64,000 nt of DNA from Epiperipatus broadwayi (lineage: Eukaryota > Onychophora > Udeonychophora > Euonychophora > Peripatidae). Location: NCBI GenBank assembly GCA_028023455.1, contig JAQFVV010012402.1, positions 13,882,483 to 13,946,482 on the forward strand, in the 5' to 3' direction. Under the pieces are notes generated by a model. It had not been told where the DNA came from and made no database searches. It was given only the letters and a program-made list of their open reading frames with translations. The translations under genes and the position numbers were made by a program. Positions 35,561-49,667 of this stretch are shown one piece after another. The first letter of the stretch is position 1. Every line of letters begins with the position of its first letter.

Positions 35561-36930
35561 GTGATTTTTATCTTTCTTAGAATAAGTTCAAAATGATTGT
35601 GCTTATGCAAATGAAAATGTATTAGTGAGCTAAATTTGGGTAAATAATATTCTTTTTTTTTTTTAAAAAAAAAAAGTTTTGTTAATATAATTATATCACA
35701 TTTAAATAATAAGGAATCATCTCAAAATTAGAATATAACCTTTTATAATAATAGACTAAAACAAAATTCTAGCATATGCTATTTAGGAGTTATTCTGGAT
35801 CACAATTGTTAACTTATTTTTCTCATTTAAATAAAATTAGATCAAAAATTAATTTCTAGGAATAATCTCTTTGGAAAGCTTCTGCTATTACTTGGGCTTG
35901 TGATATAAATACTTTATAGCCAGCTTTGTTATCATTAATATATTCTCTTAGTGAATACTGTGTTTTATCTGAAGAAAAAGTTTCCACACTAAACTTCTCT
36001 AGATACTCAATTACAAACTCAAGTCTACTTTTTGCAGTGACTTCCTATTTTTCACATATTTTGCCATCACATATCAGAAGAAAAGTTGTCTCAGAGAAAG
36101 TATATAAAAACATTGCTATTCAAAAAAATATTATTTCTTTTTTCTTCTGCTCACTATAATTTATATATATAAACATTTTGAACATTTAGCCAAGAAAAGA
36201 TAATATAGTTTTTATTATGACTATAATTTGCTCAGTATGCTTTCATTGTTAAGCAGATTAGTCTTGCCAATAGCTGAAGATATAGTTTCATCACATAAGA
36301 TTCAATTCAAATCAATATGTACTCTTTTGGATTTTCAACCAAGAACATACAATTAAAAAATTATGATACAAAAAATGGAATTTTTATGAAGTTTCAAACA
36401 AATTTCTTTTTTTTTCAATGTGACAGTAAGCTATTTGCATTTGATCTTCCAGGATGCTACTGGAATTTCATCAACAGATCTGGTACAACTCATAGTTATT
36501 GTGCTCATATACTTCATAAATGGAATTTAACAGCAACAGACCCTACCATGAAGCACATATTGTTGAATATATGAGTACAGTGATACAATTGAAAGATTTA
36601 ATAGAGTCACTAGTAAATTATACCCTGATTGGAATCTTTACAGATATCTTTATGGTATTTTGTTAATAATCAAGCTGTAAAAAAAAAATCTACAGCTAAA
36701 TAAATAATACAATTATTGCTTTGGATATTTTAATTACATATATATACATATAACATTTTAAAAATATTTCATCATGAAATAAAAATCTTTGCAGCAATTC
36801 ACAAAGAGCACAGATAAAAACATTGCCATAGCATAGTTATCATTGTTTATTATTTAATTTGGGTTTGATCAATCTGCAGAGAATAAATGATTATTTTATA
36901 CTTGGATCTATCAGTAGTATTTTATTCACA
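35561..36930. other. Unassigned AT-rich sequence with small open frames
   Basis: Two plus-strand open frames (35926-36159, 77 codons; 36317-36574, 85 codons) have mixed amino-acid composition. The second has three Cys residues and a CDSKLFAFDLPGCYW stretch. I do not recognise either, and no splice or promoter context supports them. They may be part of a decayed element that continues from the Penelope-like remnant. Confidence 0.3.
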
Positions 36931-36934
36931 AACT

Positions 36935-37240
36935 AGTAGCAAACTCTCCATACTGCAATGCCACCTAATGCAAGGTTTAGCAATCAATGGATGCAAAAAG
37001 GTGCATAAAATCCCTATCTAGTGCCTACTCATCCAATATCCCCAGATTAGTTTCTAATTCATGGCTTTCATCAGTGAGGAGTCTTGGCTCAAAACTAGGC
37101 TGCAAATAGTGGATAAGTAGGCATTATATAGCTATTTTATGTACAAGCCTTTTTGCATCCATCTATTGCTAAGACTTGTGCTGGGTGGCATTGCTTTATG
37201 AAGCATTCTACTGTTTTAACATCTTGTGTAAGCAGAAATG
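36935..37240. repeat. Palindromic MITE family A, copy 3
   Basis: The left arm, from GCAAACTCTCCATACTGCAATGCCACC through CAATCAATGGATGC to CTACTCATCCAATATCCCCAGA, is mirrored to the right with more mismatches than in copies 1 and 2. The outer TTGTGTAAGCAGAAATGATGATTATGTTA flank is the family flank. It is an older copy. Confidence 0.85.
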
Positions 37241-37384
37241 ATGATTATGTTATGTTATTCATAAACTGTATTATGCATAATAAATAATGATATAACATTA
37301 ATCCAGAGTTTGCCTGAAGGTATGAGATGATGGCATTTTAGATGTACTTATACGTTGCACTCTATCAACTAATATTGAGTGTCT

Positions 37385-37617
37385 TTATAAAAAATTTTAA
37401 ACTTTATTTAAATTTTCCAAATATGTTCAATTGTTAATAATAGCACACAGGTTTGGAAAACCACAATGCTATGAGTGATATTCCTCTTTTCTTCTTCAAA
37501 TGTTGCTGATTTGACTAATGATAGTACTATCATGGGAATCAAACCTGAGCCTTTAGATTTCTTGCATAATGAATTTTAAGATAATGCTCTAGTTAACTGA
37601 GCCAATTCACCAAAGGC
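37385..37617 (-). mobile_element. tRNA-derived SINE (second family), minus strand
   Basis: Read on the minus strand: A-box region TTGGCTCAGTTAACTAGAGC, B-box GGTTTGATTCC, body with TTTGAAGAAGAAAAGAGGAA, and tail TTGGAAAATTTAAATAAAGT near 37415. It is the same family as the SINE at 31697. RNA polymerase III promoter boxes are present, but a mismatch in the B-box and a probably non-functional tail suggest an old copy. Confidence 0.85.
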
Positions 37618-38228
37618 AACAATCAATAGAAATTTCATATATTTATCTATAAGGTTCTGATTAATTTTACATTTTTCCCTAAGAGAAAAGTTAATTAGTG
37701 GTTTCCAAACTGTAAGTATTGTCACAATAGGTTGATTTATGGACTGATTTGCCATTGTCATGTGAACAGTTTCTCTAAATGTTCATCTTTGTACTAATAT
37801 TTTTGTATTTTCCCAATTGAACATATGTTCATTGGTATATACATGGGCTACCACTTTCAATACAACTGCTTTCTTTTTTCTAAATCAGTTTGTGCTTTTT
37901 CAATTGCTTTTCAAGGGGATGATTGGTTTCACTAATATACATCCTTCTATATTCATGCAGTATTTTATAGATGCAGTTTTTGTTTATCAGCATTTCATTT
38001 AAACTTTGTAGATTTTAGAATTGCACATAGGATAGTATGGCTCTGAAAAATTATTCTGATATTATATTGATTGCGATTTTTCTTTAGTTTAACTGGAATT
38101 CCTAGTGTATATGGATACACACATACATTTTTTCAAGTTCAATTTTTTTTTTCTTCCTTATATTTTAAAAGTAATGTTTCAGTTTTTCTATACAGTAACA
38201 AACTTCCAAGCTTATTGTATTCTAATAC

Positions 38229-38230
<2 letters not shown>
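37618..38230. other. AT-rich non-coding stretch
   Basis: No gene seen; a few short open frames of no recognisable family. Confidence 0.6.

Positions 38231-38232
<2 letters not shown>

Positions 38233-38313
<81 letters not shown>
38233..38313. repeat. (TA)n microsatellite, about 80 bp
   Basis: The longest uninterrupted TA tract in the window. The Ile/Tyr-repeat open frames across it are artefacts of the repeat. Confidence 0.98.
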
Positions 38314-38316
<3 letters not shown>

Positions 38317-38527
38317 CAGGCAGGCAGAAAATGTTAAGATCACAAAATTGTGGGAAGGTTAACCTTTCAAAGTCTTAATTAACAAAGAGTACGAGAATAG
38401 TCTAGTCGAAAATGCTCCTAAGTGGATAAAATTTTTTAAATATATCTGATTACTGTATTTATAAATATTCAATTATATAATTACATATATTGCTTTGAAG
38501 AAATACAGACATCGAATTATAATATTA

Positions 38528-39335
38528 CATATATATATATATATATATATAATTATAAGGGATTTGAACACAGACTTTCAAGCTCCATCCAGCTATCCAT
38601 GCTATCTCATACAACTGATACACATGACCCCACACATGTGAAAAAGATAGAAGATCCCCAATATATGTATTTCACAATGAACCAGCATTCATCAGTTGCT
38701 CCAGATTATCATCTTCCACACACATATATAATCAGTGATCAGTTTATATTAAGATAGCTAATCTTCAAATTTTAATGGACAGACTTCAATCTACTCTACC
38801 ATCTAATTCTTCAGCCATCCATATCATTAAAAATCTGATGATGGAACTCCCAAATCTTTTGTTGATGCCAATATTATTATCATGCCCATGTTGACTTTAA
38901 GTCACTATGACTCCTCATGTAGAAAATCTTGTTCATTTAAATATACAGAAGAGGAATGACCAGGATACAGGCTGAATCTGTAATATTTGGCTTAAAGTCA
39001 ACATGGGCATGACAATATTATTCATATTAACAAGGGATTTGGGAAGATCATCATCAAATTTTCAATAGTATGAATAGCTGGAGAGTGAAATAGATTGAAG
39101 CCTGTCCATTAAAATTTGAAGATTTTCTATTTTAATATAAACTGAACACTGATTATATATATGTGTGTGGGAGATGATGATCTAGATCAACTGATGAGTG
39201 CTGGTTCAGCACAAAAGACCATCTATCTTTGTCACATGTGTGTGGTCATATGTATCGGTTATATAAGATAGAGTAGATAACTGAAGAGAGCTTGATAATC
39301 TGTGTTCAGATCCTTTATAATTACATTTAAACTCC
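38528..39335. repeat. Foldback related to the 14.3-15.5-kb element
   Basis: Starting at a (TA)n, the left arm (about 38550-38925) reads ATAAGGGATTTGAACACAGAC, later CATGCCCATGTTGACTTTAAGTC. The right arm (about 38965-39335) carries the complements, ending GTTCAGATCCTTTATAATTA. The GATGATGGAACTCCCAAA and CCCATGTTGAC blocks match those of the 14.3-15.5-kb palindrome. Arms are imperfect, with a short loop near 38945. No coding potential. Confidence 0.85.
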
Positions 39336-41479
39336 AAGTATATGAATTATTTCAAATATTATATATATGTGTGTGTGTGTCTTTCCTTCTGGCTATAAAA
39401 TATTTTTTAAAAAATTTTAAACTGTAAGGATCTTTGAAATCCATTCCATATAATTAGTCTGTGAGTCTCAAGAGTCAATAAGCAACATTTAACTCATATA
39501 AATTTTTTTTTTCAATTTGATACAATTAAGTTCATTCAGAATACTCCCGTTAGTTCGGTATGGGTACCAGTTAGAAATACAAAATTTAAAAAAAAAAATG
39601 TAAAAAAAGTTTTTATATAGTAGACTTTCACTTTGTTATTAAATATATTTATGGAATATTAATGATAAAATTATGTTTCAAAAAAATAATAATTAGAGAA
39701 TGCCAGATTAACATATTTAATTTTTTTTAAAAAAAAGCTTTCTGATTTAAGGAATACAATAATAAAACAAAATAAAAACAGTCAAGTGCTTAGTTCCTCA
39801 GAGAATTATGTGATATTTGAGTATCAAAGTGATCAGTTAAGCCTTAATCTAAGAGCCATTTATTCTTGGTAGGTCATACCACTACTATGCTAAACTACAC
39901 AGAAATTTTTATAAACAATCTCATACAATAAAATAGAATAATGAATATAAAACTCAATAAAGATCTGAAAACACACAAACAAAAGCTGATCAGAGGCAGA
40001 CAATATGCAATTAGAAAATGATGGAAAGTCTTTGTCAGACGATGTTTTTTGGCAAAGTATAGCTTTTAAAAAAAGTTAATTAATTAAAGAAAGAGTTCAA
40101 TTGATTAGTTACAGTTACTGTAATCACATCAAAGTATTTCATATAAAATTATTATCTGAACATCAATTTTCAGTGCTCTATATTTTTTAATGTTAGACAA
40201 CTCAATAAACAGCCAACAGTAGAATATGCCAATAAAATAACATTTTCCAATGTATTTGATCATTGTTTTTCTGAATTCTCAAAATATAATTAAGTATTTA
40301 AAATACTTTATTCAGGTTAAAGAGTTCATAGTCCTTGAAACTCCATAGATAAACTACTTCATATCATAGCATCAAAATTCGACTTTTATAATTCAATATG
40401 ATAATAGTAAAATATCCCAAATGAAATTTTCTTTTGCTAAAAAAAAATGGTTTTTCATGCCTTATGAAGAATTTTTTTTTTCAAATATGAAATTTATTAA
40501 AAGTAAATCTTGTTTCAAATTATTGATAGATGGATATGTGCAATCCAATGATTTCCACTAATGAAATCCAGTAGTCAAAATCTAGTCACAGGATTTGATT
40601 AACACTATTATTGATAATTCATTGATGTTTTATGATTATATAGATGGCAATAAATTAGTATGATAAAGTGAGTTACTACTATTAATGCAGATGTTAAACG
40701 TAAACTAGGAGAATTATGTGATATTTTGTTTAGATTTAAAAACATAAATATTTGCAAAGAAAAGTAAACATATTATTGATGCTGTTTTTATTTTTAAAAT
40801 TTTTATTTTATGTATGACATGTCAAGACAGCCTGAAGAATGCCAGAGCTATTTATTGCTACTTAATCTTGTAACCATCACACTTTAATGTAGTTATAAAA
40901 TTAATATAAAAAAACAGAACTTGACAAATAAAATAATTATATGCTGTTCTTAATAAAATCTTGTACAATTTAAAATAAAATATTCTAAACAAAAATTATG
41001 AATAATATATATTTAGTAATTTTTAAATGTACTATTAAAATCTATTTTATAGATAATAAACACATTTAGCACCATCTGCTACAAAGGCCTCATAGCTGCT
41101 ACAGTTAAAAACAATTTCAAAAGTAACAACAACAATAAATTAGACTAAAATAAATAATAATAATCCCAGTAACCTTTGGCAATAACAGAAATTTAAAACT
41201 ATATGTAATGATTTTAATATATGGACAGTAGATCATAATAAAAATATTATTAATATGGTTTCCTATAACTTGGTAACTCTGCTATATGAAAAAAATTATG
41301 AAAGAAAGAAAGGTTTAAATTTTGTAACATCCAGATTTTATTAGTTTTAGCATTAGTTAATAATAATAATAATAAAATTCAATCGTAAACATATAAATAT
41401 TAAAAATAATAATCATAGTAAAGTAAATTAATTAATACATTCAAATGATTAAAAATCAGTTAAGTAGATGTGTAGGCAC

Positions 41480-41650
41480 TATATTTTTATTTATTTATTT
41501 ATTTTGAAAAAAGTTGTATTTGTTACAGCATTTAGCAGATGAAAACATCTCTAAAGATTTGGAGTGATGAAAATATTTATCTCTAAATCAGCTGACATAA
41601 AGTTTGCACCACTTTAAGTTTTAATTTCAGTGAAAAAAAATATTGGTGAA
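41480..41650 (+). repeat. Dispersed repeat, copy 2
   Basis: Matches 12300-12480 (shared ATTTATCTCTAAATCAGCTGAC, T-rich left end, GTTACAGCA segment). Class unknown. Confidence 0.5.
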
Positions 41651-42242
41651 CTTTTATTTTTTTTATTATGTAAAAATAAATATTCTCTATATAAAGCATG
41701 TATATACAATGAACTTTAAAATTAAAGATTATTTATACTTGTTTAAGTTTTCAAAAGCATGTGATGGGAAAGAAATTATTCTTATTCTGAAAAATTACTA
41801 ATCTAAGGAGGATTCCAGGTGATCATACTTTTTTTGTAGAATTGGCTATGACAATATAAACAAATCTGCAATGTTTTAAGAATTTGTAATTTTAAAAATA
41901 AAAGCATCAATAAATTAATTGTAAGCTAAATAAAATTAAATAATCTATAACAAATCTATAAGCACAGTAAAACATTTTATATAAATGATTTCATATTTTC
42001 ACCAGTTAGAACTTTTATTTCAAATATATAGTTGTAAGTTCATATCCATGGTCATTCGGTTCAGAGTTTTTCTAGGATTACTTAAACCATGGATAATAGC
42101 AAAAATTACATAAGTGATTAAAATATATAAATATTTCTATGATAAATTTATTTCACAAATTATACATATTAAAACAGTAATAAAACAGCTAATATAAAAA
42201 TAGAATAAAATAGTTGTAAAAACAATACAGTAATAGATTCAA

Positions 42243-42263
42243 AGAGAGAGAGAGAGAGAGAGA
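42243..42263. repeat. (GA)n microsatellite
   Basis: Uninterrupted AG dinucleotide run, the only such tract of note in the window. Confidence 0.95.
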
Positions 42264-43207
42264 AAGCACATTATATGTGTATGCACTTACTTTGGCCAAT
42301 ATTAATATTTAATTTTTCTTTCTGTTCTACTAAATCAATTATTTTATTGCATTAAAAAACATACAACTTATTTTGGGCTTGGCAGAATTGCTGTTTCATT
42401 AATTTTCTACATTGGAGATATGTTAAACAAAATTTTTATAAAATAATTTGACAATATAATGTGATTGCAAAATACATTAAGCTTTCACTTTATAGAAATA
42501 ATGTGATTGGGTGTTGTATTGCCTGTGCAAAATTCGGAAACAAGATGGAGAAAAACTATGGACAAATGATTTATGATATGCAGAATTGATAGATTCAAAT
42601 TCATGACTTAGTATTTTTTATTTATTTATTATTTTCTTCAAACCATGAATTACTGAAATTATGGAAAGTAGGAACATAGATATGGGAATACAATTATATA
42701 AAAATAAATTATGTCATATTTTTATTTATATTAAAAAATATAATTTTAAAAAAATTTGAAAAATAATATAATTCATTAAGTCAAAACAAATAAATTAATA
42801 CATTATATGTTAAGCAATTTTCTAACAGCGTGTTTTATGACTACATAATTGCAGTATTTTTTGCCAGGGATCAAAAATAAAATTTTTACTAAATTAATGT
42901 AAATAAACAAATTAAAAATTATAATGATTAGTATGAAATTTTGTGATAATAATGATGATAAAGATTTGAGGCAAAGTGATCTTTTCTGGCATTCTAAGCA
43001 TCCAAACATTTAATACGCAACTCTCCTTCCATCAATGGCAGGCATGAATTGGTGAAAGTTTTAGTTTATTGATATAAACTTTAAATGAATTAAATAAATT
43101 TGCATAAACATAATGTGAAAGCACTGTGTGGCATTTATCTGGCATTTATCAATATATTTCTGTATATATATATCTCATGATAAGAACCAAAAGTTACATA
43201 AACCATA

Positions 43208-43262
43208 GAATCTACAATATGTTGTCAAGGTAACTTGCCTTGACAACAGATTGTAGATGTTA
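43208..43262. repeat. Short perfect-type palindrome
   Basis: ATCTACAATATGTTGTCAAGG is followed after a short centre by CCTTGACAACAGATTGTAGAT, the reverse complement with one change. GTTGTCAAGGCAAC near 1080 is a similar core, so this may be a tiny mobile foldback. Confidence 0.8.
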
Positions 43263-44812
43263 TCATGTGATTTGCATTTATCTAGTTTTATGCAAATTAA
43301 GGTTTATTATTTAAATAATATTAATCAAATTAAATATTTATAATGCATACTAATTAACAAATATTACATAACTATTTCTATTTACATTTAACACATACAA
43401 TAAAAGTAATTATCTCCACTTTATCATACTTAAATTAAAAATGGTTTTGGAATAAAATGAAGAGAAAAGCTATTGCTGTATATTATATCAGAATTATAGT
43501 GAAAACAATATAGTAAAATGATGAAAGTAAAATACACACAAAATACTAATAGAACTACAAATATATTATAGTAAAAAATAATCACCGCACAATCACACAC
43601 ATATATACTGATATGTGCTTAATTAATCATTTTAATTCAAACTTTTTGTCATATATATTATACAACTTAGATCTATAATTTATAATGGAAATTAACACAT
43701 ACTTTAAGTAATGTTAGTATTTATGGAAAATATTTAATTATTTTTCCCTATATAAAACTTTTATTATAGTATTATTGGTGAAGTTATTAAAAAAGACCAT
43801 TATTGCTAAAATTATTCTTAAATACCTATGATTAATAGAAGGCCCTACATCCCCAATGATTAAAATATTTTTTTTCTGTACGACCATTTTACATTTATTA
43901 AAATTTATTATCATTTTAGAAAGTTATATACTTTTTGTATCAACTGTATAAAATAATATTTTAGAATAATTTATTTAATTTTGAGAATCATTCATATACT
44001 TCAAACAACATTGTTGGCAATATACCTCTTTGACAAACTCCTACAACAATATGTTTTAATCTGATATATAATTAAACAAGCTACAAAATTTTTTTCCCCT
44101 AAAAATATAAAATAATTAATTATATTATAGAAAATAAATTTCATTTCACCAATCAAAAGATTATGATCGATCATATCAAAAATTGAGAATAAAACAAAGA
44201 ATTAAAAATCAATCTTAATTTATTATCTAAAATATTTCTTATATTTTTATTTATATCTATTAAATTTGTAATTACTATTTTCTACGATTGTTTTAGTCTG
44301 CACGCACACATATATACTTACCAATCTTTGGTAATATTAGTACTGGTTTTAGTTCTGTGGATCTTTTACTAATTCTCTTTTATTAAACAAACATTTAAAT
44401 GTGTACAGGAAATATCTACAAATTAGTTTTGATTCACTTTTATCTATTATCGCAAATTTACCAATTTTGTCCCCAAAGCACCAGAATGCAAATCTATAAG
44501 ACTCTCATTGTTAAAATGTTAATATCGTTTTCCTTATTAAATCCTAGAGTTAGGCCATCATATTCCTAGTTTAAACATAGAACCTTTATTCTCTCTTGAG
44601 AGATCCTTTATTTTACCACTCTACATACTTTTACTGTATTATTCTCTTTTTGGGTGTGTACTTTTACTCCCTCATTTCACAAGTAGTCATAGCAGTCCTT
44701 CCTCATACTATTTCCATAATCTTCTTAGTTCAATATTTCAAACACGTAGTATAATAGTTATCCCAATCATTGCCAAGTTTTTTTAACCAATTAAACTTTT
44801 TATTATCAAAGA

Positions 44813-47450
44813 TTAAAAACACTGGATTGTCCATATAGTTTTTAATGTGTGTATTATCACCATTGTGTTATGAGGTTTGAATTTTATTACATTTTGCTTC
44901 AGTAATATTTTAAGATTTATCATTAGGGTGTGGAAAACTCTGTATCTTAGCTTCCCAAAAGCACTGAATTCTTTCAGTAAATATTGAAATATTTCACATT
45001 TATTTTTACAAAATGAACAAGTTTCCTCTAAGCTCATGTCCAATCTTTTATTAATGTATGTTGTGGTCAGTAAAATTCCATTGGATCAACTTGAATATGA
45101 ATTTTATATATGTCTGTGGTGTATAAATTGAATGGAATTTAACTAGGACCTCTTTCATTGAGCAATTTATCCATGAAATTTCATGAGGTTTTACTCTCCT
45201 TCTTATGTCTTTATATCTAATACCATCCAAATTTTGCACATTTAGGTCATCTTATATATCCTTATATGCAATAAACATATCTGCTAAATAAGATCTTCTC
45301 TCTGCCCCTATTCTACTATATATTTTTATAACCCCTGTTGATGGGCTGAAGTATTCATCCTTAATAACATTTGAATATGTTCTTGCAGTAATAAAATTTA
45401 CATATATTTTTGGATCAATTAAGTTAAGCCCTCCCTTATTAATAGGTAACTGTAATATTGCCATTGATAGTAATCTAGATTTCTTCCCCCAGATGAATTT
45501 TTTAGTCATCTGGTTTATTCTACTAATTGTTTTGTTATATAGTTTTATCCATGGACCATAATAACTAAGAACTCTTGTTGCAATTGCATTGAACAATTGA
45601 GTTCTTGTCACTTCATAGAACTTGAATTATGTAAAGTTATTAATCCTCTCTTTGACTTTTTTTTGTAATTAGTTGATTTAAGTGACCATTCATACACGTC
45701 TTTGACATATAGAATGGCAATCCAAGAAATGACTTTGGCTGAGATATAAATTTGGATAGTATCCTTTTACCCATTGCCAATTGCCATGCTGCTGATTTGT
45801 TAGATTGAACTAGTGAACTTATAACTTCTTGAAACTTTTTAAAGACATTCATCACTACATTAATATTATAACTATTTTTTATTATTATTATAATGTCATC
45901 AATAAAGACAGTGAATCTTATTGTAACACCCAAATGCGGTATATAGATCCCATTAACCAAGGTCTCTATTTCTCTAATCATGAGGTCTTTGTAAATTGTG
46001 AATAAGAGAGCCACCAATGGAGATCCTTGAGAACACCTTTCTTTGGGATGAAGAATTCAGATCTGCGCATATAATTTTTATAGGACATTCTACTATTTCT
46101 TATGTAATTCACTATAGCACTCTCTATATATTTGTCTTCTTGAATCAGATTGTTCAAGGTTTTTATGATATATGACCAGTTAACTAAATCAAATGCTGAC
46201 TTAAAATCAATTTGTATTGCAAAATACTGTGTTAGCTTAAGTTCTTTTGCATACTTCATTGTTTCTTGTATTCTTATAGCCACCTTTACAGCTCTTTTAC
46301 CCTTAACAACATGATGTGCTGATAATATTTTATCACTTACCAAGTTATTCAATTTTTTAAATAGTATTTGAGTAAGATTTTTGAATCAATATCTTCTGTA
46401 GATATGTTTCTTAGGTCTTCGGAAGTTGGGGTTTGTTTTGATTTGTCTTTTTTTATGCTAAAAATTATTCTACTATTTAAGTAAGGTCATTTAATCCTTT
46501 CATTACACATCTGATTGAAAAATTTTGACATTGCAACTGCCAATACATAATTGAATTGTTTGTAGACCAAGGCTGCTATAGAGTCATTTGCCATTGTTGT
46601 TTGCAACTTCAACCTATTAATTCTGTCCATTATTTCTTGAACTGATATATATTCCTTTGTATTTTCCATAGTCACTCTCTCATATTTATCAATGCCTGCT
46701 ACTCAACAGCCAAACTATTCATCAACTTCATTTAGATGCCACAGCATTATCCTGTCTCCATGGAAGCAATACCCTTTATATGTGCTATATAAATTTTGCT
46801 ATAGTTAATCACTGGTTTTGATATGTGATTCATTTCAGGGATCAATTTCCATAGTCTTAATGTATAAGTTTCTTGTTGTATCAGATTGTATATATTATTG
46901 AAGTTTATTGATTAACTCATGATTAGGACTTATGCCAGAAATATTCTGTAATGTCGTATAAATCTCATGGATTTTATTTTTTATTTGGTTCTGAGATAAT
47001 TTACTATCCTCACTTTGATAGCATAAGTCTAATTTGTAAAGACTGAAACAATTCTAGATATTTTCTTTACTTTTGAATAGATATATTGATTCAATAAAAC
47101 TTGAAATGGTAATTCAATTAATTCTTCCAAAAATTCTGCACAAGCTTTAAAAATAAATATGTTTCATATAAATTAAAATTTATTTAATTTTTGTAAAGAT
47201 TTGCTTATAGAGGGAGTATAAAGCAACAAGCAATTGAATTCTTCATCGTTTTCAATGCAATGTTGTCCAAACTTTCTGTTATTGAATAAATTGCCATTGA
47301 TTTTGTTGGTTGCTTTTATAACATAATGACCTATGTCAGTGTTTAATTAGATTTTTGGCAACTAAATATTAACAATGAAAGACACAGTTTACTGTGACTA
47401 AATTCAGAACAGCTTTTTTTAAATATGCAAAAAAAATTATACCCATATCT
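44813..47450 (-). mobile_element. Decayed L1/Tx1-like LINE
   Basis: Minus-strand frames in order: a linker-like IMDRINRLKLQTTMANDSIA (46675-46487; the family has a PGPDG-type block here), IQIDFKSAFDLVNWSYI (46352-45978; motif A with catalytic Asp), a GV-x-KG...LVALLFTIYKDLM block split across a frame change near 46010, TVFIDDIIIII (46017-45640; motif C, FADD-like), FLGLPFYM, then IKLYNKTISRINQMTKKFIW and NKGGLNLIDPKIYVNFITA (45611-45252; the GGL-x-L block typical of L1/Tx1 C-termini). A Cys pair C-x2-C (45043) belongs to the C-terminal knuckle. At least five frame changes or stops break it. Homology may extend upstream to about 47.4 kb, where the frames are less clear. It is unrelated in sequence to the RTE-type LINE. 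Confidence 0.8.
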
Positions 47451-48140
47451 TTGTTGGAACACCACCAGTAACATCTACCAAGATATTATTCAGGGGGACT
47501 TTTCTTCCAATGTAGACAATATCAATTCTCCTGCAGTATCACTTTGTAAATTTTTAGAATATAATAATTAATTTGTGACAACTTTCTTTTTCTTTTATGA
47601 ATCATCCATATGCTAAAAAATAAAGCTTCATTTCATGGCAAAATTATCTCATCACACTGCTATGTAGACAATTGGATGTTTTAAAATAATTCACATAATG
47701 AGTCTTCAATACCTTGAGTTTTTCACCAATTTTTCTTCACATTGTATTACTACTCAAGAAAATTTTCTTGATGATATCAGATACTGGTTTGGGAAGCATA
47801 ATGCATATTACCTCCTTATAATCAGAAGAATAAGTTTTTACTAATATTATATAATTTTCCTGATTTAGCAATCATTAATGAAATGTCATAAAATGCAAAG
47901 CAATCCATTTTTATATCTTGTTTGGATACCAGTAAAAAAAGTTTTGCCAATGTTGGCTGTCTTAGCATTTTCCCTTAAGCACATGATAATAAAATAATTT
48001 CTAATTTTTTTATCAGCATGAACTTTTGTCATATGTTCTTTTAGTTGTAAACATTCCGTAGCTTCATTTGATAATTTTTTTGACTTATACCAATGATGTA
48101 TAATTTATAGGCAATTAAATAAAACCATAGACCGAATATT
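47451..48140. other. Unassigned sequence between two LINEs
   Basis: Probably the 5' part of the L1-like LINE, but I cannot support a specific domain on the minus strand. Confidence 0.4.
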
Positions 48141-49655
48141 CAATACTATGCAATATGTGGTGTGATGCACTGTGACCTCCTTTTTTGGTGTCAGGAATCT
48201 CTCAGCCACTATGCACAGACAAACCTGTTAGCCACTTTACCTTCCCTTTCCATTTTCTGCCTTAAGTTTTTTCCATATTCTTGTCTATTTTGCTCCATTC
48301 CATTTCCACAATATAATCTTTGTCAACTCCATAGCTTTTATATCTAAATCCTCCTTACCTTTTTTCCCAAACCCAACATAAAAACCAAGAACCCACTTTC
48401 TGCACAATCACTTTATTATATTTATTCTTTCACAACTTCATTATTTGTATCCTTTCTGCTTGCAGGAATTTACACTCAATTAACAGATGTCTAATATTTT
48501 CTGTCTTTTTTTACACAACTTGCAAACTAAATCACCCACAGTTTTCTACTTATGTGTACATTCCCTTGTAGCTAAAGATCTTGTTCAAGCCTTAAATAGT
48601 AAATTACTTTTCTTGCTATTATCATAAATTAACTCACATTCAATATTCTGTTTACTTCTATATATATTTAAACTCTTTGTATTCTTTATATTAATACTCC
48701 ATCTCTCCAACTTCCTATTCTTTATTCATGCATCTATTCTTTTATCCCATTCTTTGCCACTAAAACACTCAACAATTCTCCTACAGAATATCATATCTTT
48801 TGTATAAGTATACTGACATAAATTCTTTATCAAATCTTCTGCATAGCCATACTACCTTTCTCATCCATCCTTTTTCCTGTCCTTTACTCATAACCCAATT
48901 AAATACTATTTTGGCTATTTTCTTGTTATCCATAAACTGTAATCAACCTAACATTTTTATTTTGCTTTTTGCATCTCTCATATAAAAACTTGACCATCCC
49001 ATTTCTTCTCGAGTTGCCTCTTTTGCCATCCACACATCTATATCTAATGCAAGTCTTCTTACTTCTCTTTGTACTTTTTCTAAGTAATCTAACACCCTTT
49101 TACTAACACATAATGCATTGTAACCATACGTTAATTCTGCTACTGCCACTCCCTTCCATATAATTCTAGCTACACCACATTTATTATATGAAACATTGTT
49201 AATTTTTTTATCAGTCCCTTTCTTTTCTTTGCTACATTTATCTTTTTTTTTTCCAATTTTTTTCTCCCATTCATTCAAGAAATTTCTCTGATTATTTAAG
49301 ATGATTCCCAAATAGTTATACATATTCACCACACTTAACATTATATCCCCCAATAAACATTCTTTGTCTTCTCTTTCTTCAGTATTAATCATCATTACTT
49401 TTGATTTTTTTTTTACTAAATTTAATACCCATTTTTTACCCATTCTTGCACATGTCCTCAGCATAATTCCATATCTTCCCTTCTTTCTGTGCATAAAAAG
49501 ACATCATCCACAAAAAAGACCTGATAATGTACACATTTCCTTGCCACATATTAATGCTATCTCTACCCTTTTTCATAGTCTTTCTATTGCTTTCTTCATT
49601 TTTATCAAATACAACAAAAACAAAATATTGACCTAGGGCATTTTTGCATTAATTC
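48140..49655 (-). mobile_element. Decayed 5'-truncated LINE, third family
   Basis: The minus strand starts near 49650 inside a reverse transcriptase: a degraded LLFLLY-type block, then a DDVF motif near 49510 in a shifted frame (motif C). The largest open frame (48943-49494, 183 codons) contains LRTCARMGKKWVLNLVKKKS and MYNYLGIILN (the Y-x-YLG segment). It continues with AVAELTYGYNALCVSKRVLD and LEKVQREVRRLALD, then EMGWSSFYMRDAKSK. Toward 48500 a C-x2-C...C knuckle remnant (CKLCKK) is seen, as in the C-termini of many LINEs. Stops and frame changes are frequent. The sequence differs from the two other LINEs here. Confidence 0.75.
48943..49494 (-). pseudogene. LINE reverse transcriptase C-terminal fragment
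   Basis: A 183-codon open frame, the longest piece of the third-family LINE. It begins just after the catalytic motif, and its ATG (MHRKKGRYGI) is not a natural start because homologous sequence extends upstream in another frame. It has the post-RT YLG-x-I-L segment, a basic Lys-rich stretch with KKK runs (about residues 75-95) and the W-x-GVAVAELTYG block that aligns with the K-x-V-x-P-x-L-TYG region of RT C-terminal domains. No catalytic Asp lies inside this frame. Confidence 0.75.
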
Positions 49656-49667
49656 CACCCCAAATAG

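Larger units (their letters stand above)
39340..44700. other. AT-rich non-coding stretch
   Basis: No gene recognised in more than 5 kb apart from the dispersed repeat near 41.5 kb, a (GA)n at 42243-42263 and a short palindrome at 43208-43262. The short open frames have no recognisable content. Confidence 0.6.

Noticed and set aside
38071-38362. Ile/Tyr-repeat open frames
   Set aside because: Produced by the (TA)n microsatellite; not proteins.
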